Source: Actinomycetes bacterium
GTDB taxonomy: Bacteria > Actinomycetota > Acidimicrobiia > Acidimicrobiales > RAAP-2
Assembly: GCA_021806045.1 (NCBI GenBank)
Contig: JAJZDI010000012.1
Location: 1-64,000, forward strand
Direction: 5' to 3'
DNA: 64,000 bases
Below, in pieces: positions 24,346 to 32,944 of the stretch. The position numbers were made by a program, and so were the translations under genes. A model generated the notes under the pieces. That model had not been told where the DNA came from. It ran no database searches and worked only from the letters and a program-made list of their open reading frames with translations. Numbering within the stretch: position 1 is the first letter of the stretch; every line of letters starts with the position of its first letter.

Positions 24346-26544
24346 TCACACCGCGCTCGAGGGCCGCCGGGGCTCACGGACGAGCTCGATGCCCTCCGGC
24401 AGGCCCACGACGGCGACCCCCCCGTCCACACCCTCGCCCACCTCGACGGTGACGCGAGCCCCGGCCAGCGGGATGCCCTCGACCTTCAGGTAGCCGATGC
24501 CCTCGGGCAGCCGGGGGTGGAGCCACGTCTTGCCGTAGGGCACCCATGGGTCGAGCCGCAGGAGGATCCGGAGGCACAGCAGAGGCGAGGCCGCCGCCCA
24601 CGCCTGGGGCGAGCACGACGTCGGGTAGGCGACCGGCACGCCCACGTCCTCGCGGTCGAGCCCGCTGAAGAGCTCGGGCAGGCGCCCACCCTGGGCGACC
24701 GCCGCGTCGATCAGCCCCATCACCAGCCGGAGCGCCTCGTCCTCGAACCCGTAGCGGGCCAGGCCGGCTGCGACGATGGCGGTGTCGTGGGGCCACACCG
24801 ACCCGCAGTGGTAGCTGATCGGGTTGTAGCCGCCGCTGTCCGACGCCAGCGTCCGCACCCCCCAGCCCGAGTACATCTCCGGCGACATGAGGCGCTCGGC
24901 CACGATGGCCGCCTTGTCCTCGTCGACGATGCCCGTCCACAGGCAGTGCCCGATGTTGGACGTGAGCGAGTCGATGGGACGCTTGTCGGCGTCGAGGCCG
25001 ACGGCGAACCACCCCCGGTCCGGGAGCCAATAGTCCCGGTTGAACGCCGCCTTCAGCTGGCGCGCCTTGGACCGGAACCGCTCGTAGGTCCCGGTGTCGC
25101 CCGCCTCGAACGCGAAGTGGGCCCGGGCCAGGTAGGCGCCGTAGACATAGGCCTGCACCTCGCAGAGGGCGATCGGCGCCTGGGCCACGGTCCCGTCCGC
25201 GAACCGGACGCCGTCCCAGCTGTCCTTCCACCCCTGGTTGACGAGGCCGCGGTCGGTCGCCCGGTGGTACTCGACGTAGCCGTCGCCGTCCGAGTCGCCG
25301 TATCGCTCGATCCACTCGATGGCCCGCTCGGCGTTCGGGAGGAGCTCGTCGACCAGTTCCCGGGCCACCCCCCACCGGCGCAGCTCGCCCAGCAGCATGA
25401 CGAAGAGCGGGGTGGCGTCGGCCGTGCCGTAGTAGATGCTGCCGCCGCCCAGCGACAGCGAGGCAGCCTCGCCGAAGCGCATCTCGTGGAGGATCCGTCC
25501 GGGCTCCTCCTCGTGGCGGGGATCGACCTCCACGCCCTGGAACCGGGCGAGGGTCTGGAGGACGCCGAGAGCCAGGTCCGGATCGACCAGGAGGGCCATC
25601 CACGCCGTGATGAGCGAGTCCCGGCCGAACACGGTCATGAACCACGGTGCGCCGGCGGCCACCACCACCCGTTCGGGGAAGTCGGGGTCGAAGATCCGCA
25701 GCGCTCCAAGGTCCTCCGAGCTGCGCAGCACCACCTCCCGCAGGCCGGCGTGGTCCGTCTCCACCTGCGGGACCCGGCGGCGCCATCGGGCCAGGCGCTC
25801 CGCCGGCTCGGCACGCTCGACGGGCTGCCCCCGCCGGTACCGGGGCTCGATGACCGTCCCGTCGATGACCGGGGCCACCTCGATGGTGGTGGTCCACTCG
25901 CCGCGCGCCGGGACGATGACCTCGAAGGTGGCCAGGTCCTCCGCACCGATGGTGGCGCCGTCGAAGCGGACCTCCACGCCGCGGTTCACACCGCCCCGGC
26001 GGTAGGAGTGGGCGATGACCCCGGCCTCGGCAGCACCGGGCACGGCTCCCCCCTCGGCCCCGTTGCCGAAGACGACGGCGCCCCCCTCGCCGGGCGGCGC
26101 GTGGGTCCCGGCCCGGCCCTCCTTGACGGCGAACAGGTCGGCGAAGTCGGCGCCGACGAACACCTCGACCGAGCAGAAGGTGGGCTCGTCGCCGAAGTTG
26201 CGCACCGTCACGTCCTCGCGCAGGCCCTGGCCCACGTAGCGCGACCGGAACACCATGACGGTGGAATCCGCGCGGCCGGGCGGCGGCAGGCAGCGGGAGA
26301 CGAACGTGGCCGAGAACGGGTCCTCCGACAGGGTGGAGAGCGGTTCGGTGGGCGCCCCGTTCACCATGACCTCGAAGCGGTCCAGGATCCGCGTGTCCCG
26401 CACGAACAGCCCCTGGGCGCCGCCCCGGTGGATGTCGCCGGCGCCGTCGCTGATGGCGAAGGTCGACTCGTCGACCAGGGTCACCACACCCGAACCGGAC
26501 CTGGTCCCCGTCACCGGACCCGAGAAGTTCCAGGGATCGGCCAC
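24346..26544 (-). CDS. Glycogen-debranching-type amylo-alpha-1,6-glucosidase
   Basis: The protein has 732 residues. An N-terminal GDE_N_bis domain (STFAISDGAGDIHRGGAQGLFVRDTRILDRFEV) is followed by a C-terminal (alpha/alpha)6 barrel of the amylo-alpha-1,6-glucosidase type. Typical stretches are MTVFGRDSLITAWMAL, WKDSWDG, NIGHCLWTGIV and CGSVWPHDTAIVAAGLARYG, which carry the acidic residues of the GH63/133-like barrel. Likely acts on branched alpha-glucans in the cytosol, as no signal peptide is seen. GTG at 26544 lies 6 bases after TACGGT, supporting a leaderless start and excluding the longer upstream frame. It is divergent from sufC1 without a functional link. Confidence 0.88.
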   Translation of the reverse strand: MADPWNFSGPVTGTRSGSGVVTLVDESTFAISDGAGDIHRGGAQGLFVRDTRILDRFEVMVNGAPTEPLSTLSEDPFSATFVSRCLPPPGRADSTVMVFRSRYVGQGLREDVTVRNFGDEPTFCSVEVFVGADFADLFAVKEGRAGTHAPPGEGGAVVFGNGAEGGAVPGAAEAGVIAHSYRRGGVNRGVEVRFDGATIGAEDLATFEVIVPARGEWTTTIEVAPVIDGTVIEPRYRRGQPVERAEPAERLARWRRRVPQVETDHAGLREVVLRSSEDLGALRIFDPDFPERVVVAAGAPWFMTVFGRDSLITAWMALLVDPDLALGVLQTLARFQGVEVDPRHEEEPGRILHEMRFGEAASLSLGGGSIYYGTADATPLFVMLLGELRRWGVARELVDELLPNAERAIEWIERYGDSDGDGYVEYHRATDRGLVNQGWKDSWDGVRFADGTVAQAPIALCEVQAYVYGAYLARAHFAFEAGDTGTYERFRSKARQLKAAFNRDYWLPDRGWFAVGLDADKRPIDSLTSNIGHCLWTGIVDEDKAAIVAERLMSPEMYSGWGVRTLASDSGGYNPISYHCGSVWPHDTAIVAAGLARYGFEDEALRLVMGLIDAAVAQGGRLPELFSGLDREDVGVPVAYPTSCSPQAWAAASPLLCLRILLRLDPWVPYGKTWLHPRLPEGIGYLKVEGIPLAGARVTVEVGEGVDGGVAVVGLPEGIELVREPRRPSSAV

Positions 26545-26550
26545 CGGGTC

Positions 26551-26556
26551 ACCGTA
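26551..26556 (-). promoter_or_regulatory. -10 box for leaderless debranching-enzyme mRNA
   Basis: TACGGT on the minus strand ends 6 bases before the GTG start codon, the spacing of leaderless actinobacterial promoters. Confidence 0.45.
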
Positions 26557-26657
26557 CCGGACGGGCGGCCACCGCCTGCAACCCACGTGGCCCGGCACCG
26601 TCCGCCGAGCCGGGGACGGCGCCGCGGCGGCGGCAGGTGGACCGGCCACCGCCCACA

Positions 26658-26680
26658 TTCCACCTACGCCGGTAGTGGAA
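26658..26680. promoter_or_regulatory. Palindromic operator candidate upstream of sufC1
   Basis: TTCCAC-N11-GTGGAA encloses CTAC-GCCG-GTAG (26664-26675). The site sits in the -35 region of the sufC1 promoter. The inner 14-mer cctacgccggtagt recurs with two changes upstream of sufB (34775-34788). A common iron-sulfur regulator (SufR- or Rrf2-type) binding both is my inference; no such regulator gene is in the window. Confidence 0.5.
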
Positions 26681-26694
26681 ACCCCGGAGGGGAG

Positions 26695-26700
26695 TACACT
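26695..26700 (+). promoter_or_regulatory. -10 box for leaderless sufC1-sufS transcript
   Basis: TACACT ends 6 bases before the GTG at 26707. The palindrome at 26658-26680 overlaps where the -35 would lie. Confidence 0.5.
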
Positions 26701-26706
26701 CGGGGC

Positions 26707-27474
26707 GTGCCCGATGACCCGCCGCCCCCTGGCGCCCCGCTCCTCCAGATCGAGGGCCTCACCGTCGCCGCCGGCGACACCGAGATCCTCCACGGCGTCG
26801 ACCTGACCGTCGAGGCCGGCTCGGTCCATGCCCTGATGGGCCCCAACGGATCGGGCAAGTCCACCCTGGCCAAGGTCCTCCTCGGCAACCCCGCGCTACG
26901 CGTCACCTCCGGCTCGATCCGCCTGGCCGGCGAGGACGTCACCGCGTGGCCGACGGACGTCCGGGCCAAGGCCGGCATGTTCCTCGCCTTCCAGGATCCC
27001 GAGGCCATCAGCGGTCTGCCCGTCCTCCAGTTCCTGCGCCAGGCCATGTCGGCCCGCCAGGGGATCGACCTCTCGGTGCTCGAGGTGCGCCTGGCCATGC
27101 TCGAATGGATGGAGAAGCTGGGGATGGACCCCTCCTTCGGCGAGCGCCACCTGAACGACGGCTTCTCGGGCGGCGAGCGGAAGCGCAACGAGATCCTGCA
27201 GATGGCCCTGCTCGACCCGGTGGTGGCCGTCCTTGACGAGACGGACTCCGGGCTCGACGTCGACGCGCTGAAGGCGGTCGCCCGGGGTGTGGGGATCGTG
27301 CGCCAGACACGCACCGACCTCGGCGTGCTCGTCATCACCCACTACCAGCGCCTCCTCGAGGAGCTGGCACCCGACCGCGTCCACCTGCTGGTGGACGGGG
27401 TCGTCGTGGCCGAGGGTGGGCCCGAGCTGGCCGCCCAGCTCGAGGCCGAGGGCTACGACCGGTGGCGGGCGTGA
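26707..27474 (+). CDS. sufC: SufC ATPase, copy 1 (Fe-S cluster assembly)
   Basis: The protein has 255 residues. SufC is the ATPase of the SufBCD scaffold. Walker A GPNGSGKST (~45), Q-loop FQDPEAISG, signature SGGERKRNE (~153), Walker B VVAVLDETDSG and the switch His in ITHYQR are all intact. The SufC-specific LDETDSGLDVDAL is present. It leads sufC1-sufS-sufU on the plus strand, its stop overlapping sufS (GTGA). A second complete SufC is encoded at 29443 on the other strand. This copy is the more canonical in sequence. Confidence 0.94.
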   Translation: MPDDPPPPGAPLLQIEGLTVAAGDTEILHGVDLTVEAGSVHALMGPNGSGKSTLAKVLLGNPALRVTSGSIRLAGEDVTAWPTDVRAKAGMFLAFQDPEAISGLPVLQFLRQAMSARQGIDLSVLEVRLAMLEWMEKLGMDPSFGERHLNDGFSGGERKRNEILQMALLDPVVAVLDETDSGLDVDALKAVARGVGIVRQTRTDLGVLVITHYQRLLEELAPDRVHLLVDGVVVAEGGPELAAQLEAEGYDRWRA

Positions 27475-28724
27475 CCGGCACCCGGGTGCCCCCCGCCCTC
27501 GACGTGGCCACCGTCCGCAAGGAGTTCGCCCTGCTGTCGGCCGACCGTGGCGGCCGCCCGCTCGCCTACCTCGACTCGGCCGCATCGTCGCAGCGCCCCG
27601 CCCGCGTCCTCGACGCCATGCGCTCCTACGAGGAGACGACCCACGCGAACGTCCACCGGGGCGTCTACGCGGTGGCGGAGGAGGCGACCCGGCGCTTCGA
27701 GGCGGCCCGGGTGGCGACCGGTCGCTTCATCGGCGCCCCGGTCCCCGACCGCGAAGTGGTCTTCACCAAGAACGCCACCGAGTCGCTCAACCTGGTGGCC
27801 CACACGTGGGGACGGCGGAACCTGCACGCCGGCGACGTGGTCGTCCTCACGGAGATGGAGCACCACGCCAACGTGGTCCCGTGGCTGATGCTGGCCGAGG
27901 AGCGTGGCCTCGAGCTGCGGTGGATCCCCATCGACGACCACGGGTTCCTCGTCCTCGACGACCTGGACCGCCTGGTGGACGGGGCCGGACTGGTCGCCGT
28001 CACCGCCATGTCGAACGTGCTGGGGACCCTGAACCCGCTGGCGGAGATCGCCGAGGTGGCCCACGCCGCCGGGGCGCTGGTGGTGGCCGACGGCGCCCAG
28101 TCGGTCCCCCACCTGGCCACCGACGTGACCGCGCTGGGCTGCGACTTCATCGCCTTCAGCGCCCACAAGATGCTCGGGCCCACCGGCATCGGCGTGCTGT
28201 GGGGACGTGAGGCGCTCCTCGCCGACCTGCCCCCGTTCCTGGGAGGCGGCGAGATGATCCTGGACGTCCGCAAGGACGGCTTCACGCCGAACGACATCCC
28301 CTGGCGGTTCGAGGCCGGCACCCCGCCCATCGCCGAGGCCATCGGCCTCCACGCCGCCATTGACTACCTGGGCGAGCTGGGCATGGACGCGGTCCGGGCC
28401 CACGAGATCGACCTGACCGCCTACGCGCTGGACGTGCTGGCCGACCGGTTCGGCGCCGACATCACCGTGTACGGCCCCCCGGCCGCTGACGAGCGGGGCG
28501 GCGTGATCTCCTTCACCCACCGCGACATCCACCCCCACGACCTCTCCCAGGTACTCGACCAGCACGGGGTGTGCATCCGAGCCGGCCACCACTGCGCCAA
28601 GCCGCTCATGCGTCGACTGGGGGTGACGGCGACGGCCCGGGCGTCCTTCGGTCCCTACAACGACCGCACCGACGTCGACCGCCTGGCCGACGCGCTGGAC
28701 GAGGCGGCGAGGTTCTTCGCGTGA
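27471..28724 (+). CDS. sufS: Cysteine desulfurase SufS
   Basis: The protein has 417 residues and is PLP-dependent. It takes sulfur from L-cysteine as a persulfide and hands it to SufU. Schiff-base Lys is in FSAHKMLGPTG (~232). PLP contacts include NATESLNLVA and VADGAQSVPH. The catalytic Cys sits in GHHCAKPLM (~374), the short-loop SufS type. GTG overlaps the sufC1 stop; another GTG three codons earlier is possible. The position right after sufC1 and before sufU is the usual actinobacterial order. Confidence 0.95.
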   Translation: MTGTRVPPALDVATVRKEFALLSADRGGRPLAYLDSAASSQRPARVLDAMRSYEETTHANVHRGVYAVAEEATRRFEAARVATGRFIGAPVPDREVVFTKNATESLNLVAHTWGRRNLHAGDVVVLTEMEHHANVVPWLMLAEERGLELRWIPIDDHGFLVLDDLDRLVDGAGLVAVTAMSNVLGTLNPLAEIAEVAHAAGALVVADGAQSVPHLATDVTALGCDFIAFSAHKMLGPTGIGVLWGREALLADLPPFLGGGEMILDVRKDGFTPNDIPWRFEAGTPPIAEAIGLHAAIDYLGELGMDAVRAHEIDLTAYALDVLADRFGADITVYGPPAADERGGVISFTHRDIHPHDLSQVLDQHGVCIRAGHHCAKPLMRRLGVTATARASFGPYNDRTDVDRLADALDEAARFFA

Positions 28725-28771
28725 GCGCCGGTGCGCTGGCGGGCCGTGGCACGCCGGCAGGTACGGCCCGC

Positions 28772-28777
28772 TACCCT
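28772..28777 (+). promoter_or_regulatory. -10 box for a leaderless start just before sufU
   Basis: TACCCT ends exactly 6 bases before the GTG of a 26-codon ORF that overlaps sufU. This suggests an internal promoter between sufS and sufU. Confidence 0.4.
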
Positions 28778-28783
28778 GGCCGC

Positions 28784-28864
28784 GTGAGGACGGCGCACGA
28801 CCACGGCCACCACGACCACGGGTTCCACGGCATCGGCATCGGCAGGACCGGGGAGCGGGCCTGA
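28784..28864 (+). CDS. Possible 26-residue His-rich leader peptide coupled to sufU
   Basis: The ORF starts with GTG, has 26 codons, and its TGA shares one base with the sufU ATG (TGATG). The middle reads HDHGHHDHGFHG, seven His and three Asp in 12-15 residues, a composition typical of Ni, Zn or Cu binding. The GTG lies 6 bases after TACCCT, the leaderless spacing used elsewhere in this window. SufU is a zinc protein, so a metal-related role is conceivable. A short His/Asp run can also arise by chance from cac/gac-rich DNA; expression is unproven. Confidence 0.4.
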   Translation: MRTAHDHGHHDHGFHGIGIGRTGERA

Positions 28865-29364
28865 TGGCCGGGCTCGAGGATCTCTACCGGGAGATCATCC
28901 TGGACCACTACCGCTCGCCCCGTAACCGGGGTGAGTTGCCGTCGCCACCTGCCCACCGGGTCGAGGGCTTCAACCCGCTGTGCGGCGACGAGATCGTCGT
29001 CTCCCTGCAGGTGGAGGACGGCGTGCTGTCGGACATCAAGATCGGGGGCAGCGGCTGCTCGATCAGCCAGTCCTCGGCGTCGCTGATGTCGGCAGCGGTC
29101 AAGGGAAAGCCGGTCGACGAGGTGCGGGAGCTGATCGGCACCTTCAAGGCCATGATGTCGATCCACGAGGCGACGCTCCCCCGCGACGGCGACGGTGGCG
29201 ACGACCACGAGGATCCCTCACTGGACGCCGCACCGGTCGACGTGGGCTCGCTCGGCGAACTGGCCGCCCTCCAGGGCGTGGTGAAGTTCCCGGTGCGCAT
29301 CAAGTGCGCCACACTGAGCTGGAACACGCTGGCCCAGGGACTGGACGAGGTCGCTCCCGCCTGA
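28864..29364 (+). CDS. sufU: SufU zinc-dependent sulfur transfer protein
   Basis: The protein has 166 residues. SufU accepts the persulfide from SufS by zinc-ligand swapping and supplies the SufBCD scaffold. The three cysteines occur in NPLCGDE (~40), GSGCSISQSSASLM (~65) and RIKCATLSW (~148), with Asp42 as the fourth ligand. The insert between the second and third cysteines that separates SufU from IscU is present and unusually acidic and Gly-rich (DGDGGDDHEDP). It is last in the plus-strand half of the SUF locus and convergent with sufC2. Confidence 0.95.
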   Translation: MAGLEDLYREIILDHYRSPRNRGELPSPPAHRVEGFNPLCGDEIVVSLQVEDGVLSDIKIGGSGCSISQSSASLMSAAVKGKPVDEVRELIGTFKAMMSIHEATLPRDGDGGDDHEDPSLDAAPVDVGSLGELAALQGVVKFPVRIKCATLSWNTLAQGLDEVAPA

Positions 29365-29442
29365 TCCGCTGATCCGCCGCCCCGGTCCGCCCGGGCCGGC
29401 GCTCACACGATCCGGCGCCCCGACGTCCAGGCGCTCAGGCGC

Positions 29443-30210
29443 TCAGGCGAATGCCTGGTACCCGGCCCGGTCGACGGACATGGCGAGCTCGGCGCCACCG
29501 GTCGCCACCACCCGGCCGTCGACGAACACGTGGACGACATCGGGCACCAGCACGTCGAGAAGCCGGCGGAAGTGGGTGATGGCGAGCACGCCGAGCCCCC
29601 ACTCCCCCACACCTTCCCGTACCCGGTGGGCCACCGCTGCCAGGGCATCGACGTCGAGGCCCGAGTCGATCTCGTCGAGCACGGCGAAGCGGGGCCGGGC
29701 CGTGGCCAGCTGGACCGTCTCGTTGCGCTTCCGCTCGCCCCCGGACAGGTCGACGTTGAGGGCCCGATCGAGCAGCGACGCGTCCAGGCCGATCCTCGCC
29801 GCCTCGGTCGACAGCAGGCCGGCCACATGGGCGGCGCGTGCCTCCTCGGCCGCCCGGTCCGTCGCCTCGACCGATCCGGCCAGCGGAGCCGAGCCGGCCA
29901 GCAGGGCGTCGAGGGTGGAGACCCCCGGAACCTCGGTCGGGTGCTGGAGGGTGAGGAAGAGCCCCACCCGGGCCCGCTGCCAGGTGGGCAGGGCGAGCAG
30001 GTCCACGCCGTCGAGGGTCACCGTCCCCCCGGTCACCTCGTAGCCGGGGCGGCCCAGGAGCACGTGGGCCAGGGTCGACTTGCCCGACCCGTTCGGGCCC
30101 ATGACGGCGTGGACCTCACCGGCCCGCACCACGAGGTCGACGCCCCGCAGGATCTCCCGCCCGGGGACCCCGGCCCGCAGGCCCTCGACGACCAGCTCTC
30201 CGGCGCTCAC
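29443..30210 (-). CDS. sufC: SufC ATPase, copy 2
   Basis: The protein has 255 residues, the same length as copy 1. Walker A GPNGSGKST, Q-loop LQHPTEVPG, signature LSGGERKRNE, Walker B FAVLDEIDSGLDVDAL and ITHFRR are complete, so it should be active. It differs from copy 1 most in the helical subdomain, which here is Ala/Ser-rich (GSAPLAGSVEATDRAAEEARAA). GTG overlaps the Rieske stop (GTGA), giving sufD-Rieske-sufC2 coupling. This copy probably sits with SufD in the scaffold; whether both copies are used together, or replace each other, is unknown. Confidence 0.93.
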   Translation of the reverse strand: MSAGELVVEGLRAGVPGREILRGVDLVVRAGEVHAVMGPNGSGKSTLAHVLLGRPGYEVTGGTVTLDGVDLLALPTWQRARVGLFLTLQHPTEVPGVSTLDALLAGSAPLAGSVEATDRAAEEARAAHVAGLLSTEAARIGLDASLLDRALNVDLSGGERKRNETVQLATARPRFAVLDEIDSGLDVDALAAVAHRVREGVGEWGLGVLAITHFRRLLDVLVPDVVHVFVDGRVVATGGAELAMSVDRAGYQAFA

Positions 30211-30524
30211 CCGACGACCACCCACACGTCGTCGCCCTCGACCTCGACGTCGAAGACGGGGACCGGCGTGGTGGCCGGCAGCGAGCACGGCTCGCCCGTC
30301 CGCAGGTCGAACGTCGAGCCGTGGCGCGCGCACTCGATCTCGAGCTCGCTCTCCCACACCTCGCCCTCGGCCAGGGAGAAGTCCTCGTGGCTGCAGCGAT
30401 CGCCGATGACGTAGAAATCGTCGCCGATGCGTACGACGGCCACCCGCAGGTCGCCGACGTCGAAGCGGCGGGCCTGGCCCGGTGCCACGTCGTCGGGGCT
30501 GCACACCCGCACCCGGTCAGCCAC
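30207..30524 (-). CDS. Rieske-type [2Fe-2S] ferredoxin of the SUF operon
   Basis: The protein has 105 residues. The Rieske pattern CSH...CARHGSTFD gives two Cys and two His ligands for a [2Fe-2S] cluster (DRCSHEDFSLAEG and IECARHGSTFDLRTG). Small ferredoxins of this kind sit between sufD and sufC in many actinobacteria and are assumed to supply electrons to cluster assembly. GTG at 30524 overlaps the sufD stop by 8 bases and gives the usual length; the ATG at 30572 would add 16 unlikely residues. No signal peptide. Confidence 0.92.
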   Translation of the reverse strand: MADRVRVCSPDDVAPGQARRFDVGDLRVAVVRIGDDFYVIGDRCSHEDFSLAEGEVWESELEIECARHGSTFDLRTGEPCSLPATTPVPVFDVEVEGDDVWVVVG

Positions 30525-31851
30525 GGGAACCCCCGGGGGCGGGAGCTGCCAGCCGGGCAGCGAGCAGGTCACGCACGACGCTCTCGGCCGCCGGCACCGG
30601 CACCTGGGTGGCGATGTCGGCGAAGAACCCCCGGACGATGAGCCGCTCGGCCTCGTCGCTGGGAACGCCCCGGGTCTCGAGGTAGTACCGCTGCTCCTCG
30701 TCGACAGGACCGACGGTGGATCCGTGCGAGCAGCGCACGTCGTTCTCCTCGATGTCGAGATTGGGCACAGAGTCGGCGTGCGCCCCGTCGTCGAGGACCA
30801 GGTTGTGGTTGGTCTGCGCCGCGTCCGACTTCACCGCTCCCTGCCGGATGCGGATCATGCCGCTGTAGACGGAGTGGGCCTGCTCGCGCACGGCACCGGT
30901 GAAGAGCAGGTCACTGGTGGTCCGGGGCGCCACGTGGTCCTGGAGGGTGCGGAAGTCGAGCATCTGGTCGCCCCGGCCCAGGTAGGCGGCACGGAGCTCC
31001 GATCGTGCGCCCTCACCGGACAGCGTGGCGTCGGTCCGCTGCCTGGCGTAGCTGCCGCCCAGCGCCACCGTGAAGCTCTGGAGCAGGCCGTCCGCTCCCA
31101 CCCGGCCGACCTGGGAGGCCAGGTGCCAGGCACCGGCATCGGGCTGCTCCACGGCCACGTAGGCGAGCCGGGCACCGGCTGCCACGTCGAGCTCGACGAC
31201 GGGGACGACCAGGTGGGGGTGGCCCTCCCCCCCCGCCGAGCCGCCGGTGAGCGTGTCGGCGCCGACGGTCAGCGCGATGACCGCCCCGTGTGCCCCCTCG
31301 CCGGCCCGGACGACCGTCCGGGGGAAGGCGGCGCTCCCGGCGCCCGCGGCACCGACGACGTGGACGACGACCACCGGATCGGCGGGCGGTGCGCCGGGAT
31401 CGAAGGTGATCACCACGGGATCGGGCGCGAAGGCGTCGTTCAGGAGCCCGAAGTCGGCGGGCTCGGACGCCACCGAGCCGAGGACGCGGCCGGCGGCGTC
31501 ATCGGATGCGCCCCCGGCCGGCCGGGCGACCGTGAGCCCGCTGACCTCGATGGGCGGTCCGGCGGCGACGCTCCCGTCGACGGTGACGACCAGCCCGGCA
31601 CGTGCCCCGAAGCGGTCGGCCAGGGCCACGGCGGCATCTACCAGTGACGGCGCCGGCTGCGCCGGCGCGGGAACGGGGCCGAACGCCTCGAGATCGAGCC
31701 GGTCGATGCGGCTGTAGCGCCAGACCTCGTCCTTCGGGGTCGGCAGGGGCGCCGCCCCGAACCGCTCGGCCGCGGCGGACCGCCGCTCGGCAAGCCAGGT
31801 GGGCCCGGGAAGGGCGCGTGCGAGGTCGGGAGTGAAGGCGGGGGGCGTCAT
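30517..31851 (-). CDS. sufD: SufD, Fe-S scaffold subunit
   Basis: The protein has 444 residues. SufD pairs with SufB and SufC in the scaffold. An N-terminal variable part (PLPTPKDEVWRYSRIDRLDL, the 'ExWRYT' element) is followed by a right-handed beta-helix and the conserved C-terminal block: VYSGMIRIRQGAVKSDAAQTNHNLVLDDGAHADSVPNLDIEENDVRCSHGSTVG, with the His used in cluster assembly, and RYYLETRGVPSDEAERLIVRGFF. The start is ATG at 31851 with no clear ribosome site. It is expected to be transcribed independently of sufB, because a plus-strand gene lies between. Confidence 0.94.
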   Translation of the reverse strand: MTPPAFTPDLARALPGPTWLAERRSAAAERFGAAPLPTPKDEVWRYSRIDRLDLEAFGPVPAPAQPAPSLVDAAVALADRFGARAGLVVTVDGSVAAGPPIEVSGLTVARPAGGASDDAAGRVLGSVASEPADFGLLNDAFAPDPVVITFDPGAPPADPVVVVHVVGAAGAGSAAFPRTVVRAGEGAHGAVIALTVGADTLTGGSAGGEGHPHLVVPVVELDVAAGARLAYVAVEQPDAGAWHLASQVGRVGADGLLQSFTVALGGSYARQRTDATLSGEGARSELRAAYLGRGDQMLDFRTLQDHVAPRTTSDLLFTGAVREQAHSVYSGMIRIRQGAVKSDAAQTNHNLVLDDGAHADSVPNLDIEENDVRCSHGSTVGPVDEEQRYYLETRGVPSDEAERLIVRGFFADIATQVPVPAAESVVRDLLAARLAAPAPGGSRG

Positions 31852-31927
31852 TGGTCGATCAGGGGACTGCGGGGCGTTGCGGGTGCCACACGGCTCGACC
31901 ACGAGCCCTGCCCCGCCATGATATCCG

Positions 31928-31967
31928 CCGGCCATGCCGGCCATGCCGGCCATGCCGGCCATGCCGG
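31928..31967. repeat. 9-bp tandem repeat (4.4 copies)
   Basis: ccggccatg repeats head to tail in the gap between sufD and the divergent enoyl-CoA isomerase-like gene, about 30 bases before the latter's promoter box. Copy number may vary between strains. No regulator site is recognised in it. Confidence 0.75.
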
Positions 31968-31997
31968 GCCGGACGTGCCGAGAGCGCGGCCGCACCC

Positions 31998-32003
31998 TAC
32001 GCT
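31998..32003 (+). promoter_or_regulatory. -10 box for leaderless crotonase-family gene
   Basis: TACGCT ends 6 bases before the ATG at 32010. Confidence 0.45.
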
Positions 32004-32009
32004 GCCCCC

Positions 32010-32891
32010 ATGGCTCACGACGATCCCACCCCACCCGCTGCGGAGCACGGCGGGGATGCCCAGCCGTTCCGGTCCGAGGTGCTCTCGATCGAGGTCGACG
32101 GTCATGTCGCCACCGTGTGGCTGGACCGGCCGGAGAAGCGGAACGCCCTCGGCCCCGCGTTCTGGGAGGACCTCCCCCGGGCCATGGAATGCGTCACCGG
32201 CGATCCCGACGTGCGCGTCGTGGTCATCGCCGCCCGCGGGCCCCACTTCAGCGTGGGCCTCGACCTCACCGCCATGGGTGGGCTGTCCGGGCAGGTGGGC
32301 CCGGGCGGCGGCAGCTCGGTGGCGGCCCGGGCGGCGGCCACCCGTGCCGAGGTGCTGCGCCTGCAGGCATCGGTGACGTCGGTCGCCACCTGCCCGAAGC
32401 CGGTCATCGCCGCCGTCCACGGCTACTGCATCGGCGGGGGGGTGGACCTCATCGCCGCCTGCGACATCCGCCTGGCCAGCGCGGACGCCATCTTCTCGGT
32501 GCGGGAGACGAAGGTGGCCATCGTCGCCGATCTCGGGAGCCTGCAGCGCCTGCCCGGGATCATCGGGCGCGGTCACATGGCCGAGCTCGCCTACACCGGC
32601 AAGGACATCGACGCGACCCGGGCTGCGGAGATCGGGCTGGTCAACCACGTGGTGGCCGACGAGGCGGCCCTTGCCGACGCCGCCTCGGCACTCGCCTCCG
32701 AGATCGCCGCCAACTCGCCGCTGGCCGTCCAGGGCACGAAGGCGGTGCTGTCCGCCGCCGACCATCGCCGGGTGGCCGAGGGCCTGGAGTACGTGGCCGT
32801 CTGGAACGCAGCATTCCTCGCCTCGAACGACCTGACGGAGGCCATGGGCGCGTTCCTGGAGAAGCGTCCCGCCACCTTCAGCGGCACCTGA
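32010..32891 (+). CDS. Enoyl-CoA hydratase/isomerase family, ECH1 (dienoyl-CoA isomerase)-like
   Basis: The protein has 293 residues with a crotonase fold. Oxyanion-hole strands are recognisable (PHFSVGLDLTAM; VHGYCIGGGVDLIAACDIRLAS). The segment ETKVAIVADLGSLQRLPGIIGRGHMAELAYTG closely follows delta3,5-delta2,4-dienoyl-CoA isomerases, including the 'D-x-G-x-LQRLP' element whose Asp is catalytic. That activity shifts double bases of polyunsaturated acyl-CoA for beta-oxidation. The gene lies between sufB and sufD on the opposite strand and has no evident link to Fe-S assembly; it probably marks a rearrangement point. An alternative is a plain enoyl-CoA hydratase. Confidence 0.88.
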   Translation: MAHDDPTPPAAEHGGDAQPFRSEVLSIEVDGHVATVWLDRPEKRNALGPAFWEDLPRAMECVTGDPDVRVVVIAARGPHFSVGLDLTAMGGLSGQVGPGGGSSVAARAAATRAEVLRLQASVTSVATCPKPVIAAVHGYCIGGGVDLIAACDIRLASADAIFSVRETKVAIVADLGSLQRLPGIIGRGHMAELAYTGKDIDATRAAEIGLVNHVVADEAALADAASALASEIAANSPLAVQGTKAVLSAADHRRVAEGLEYVAVWNAAFLASNDLTEAMGAFLEKRPATFSGT

Positions 32892-32944
32892 CGCCGCCCG
32901 ACCCCGTCCGACCCCGGTGGCCGCCGGGGAGGGACCCCGGCGCC

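Noticed and set aside
24517-26706. Upstream extension of the sufC1 frame
   Set aside because: It is the antisense of the debranching enzyme; SufC similarity begins at the leaderless GTG at 26707.
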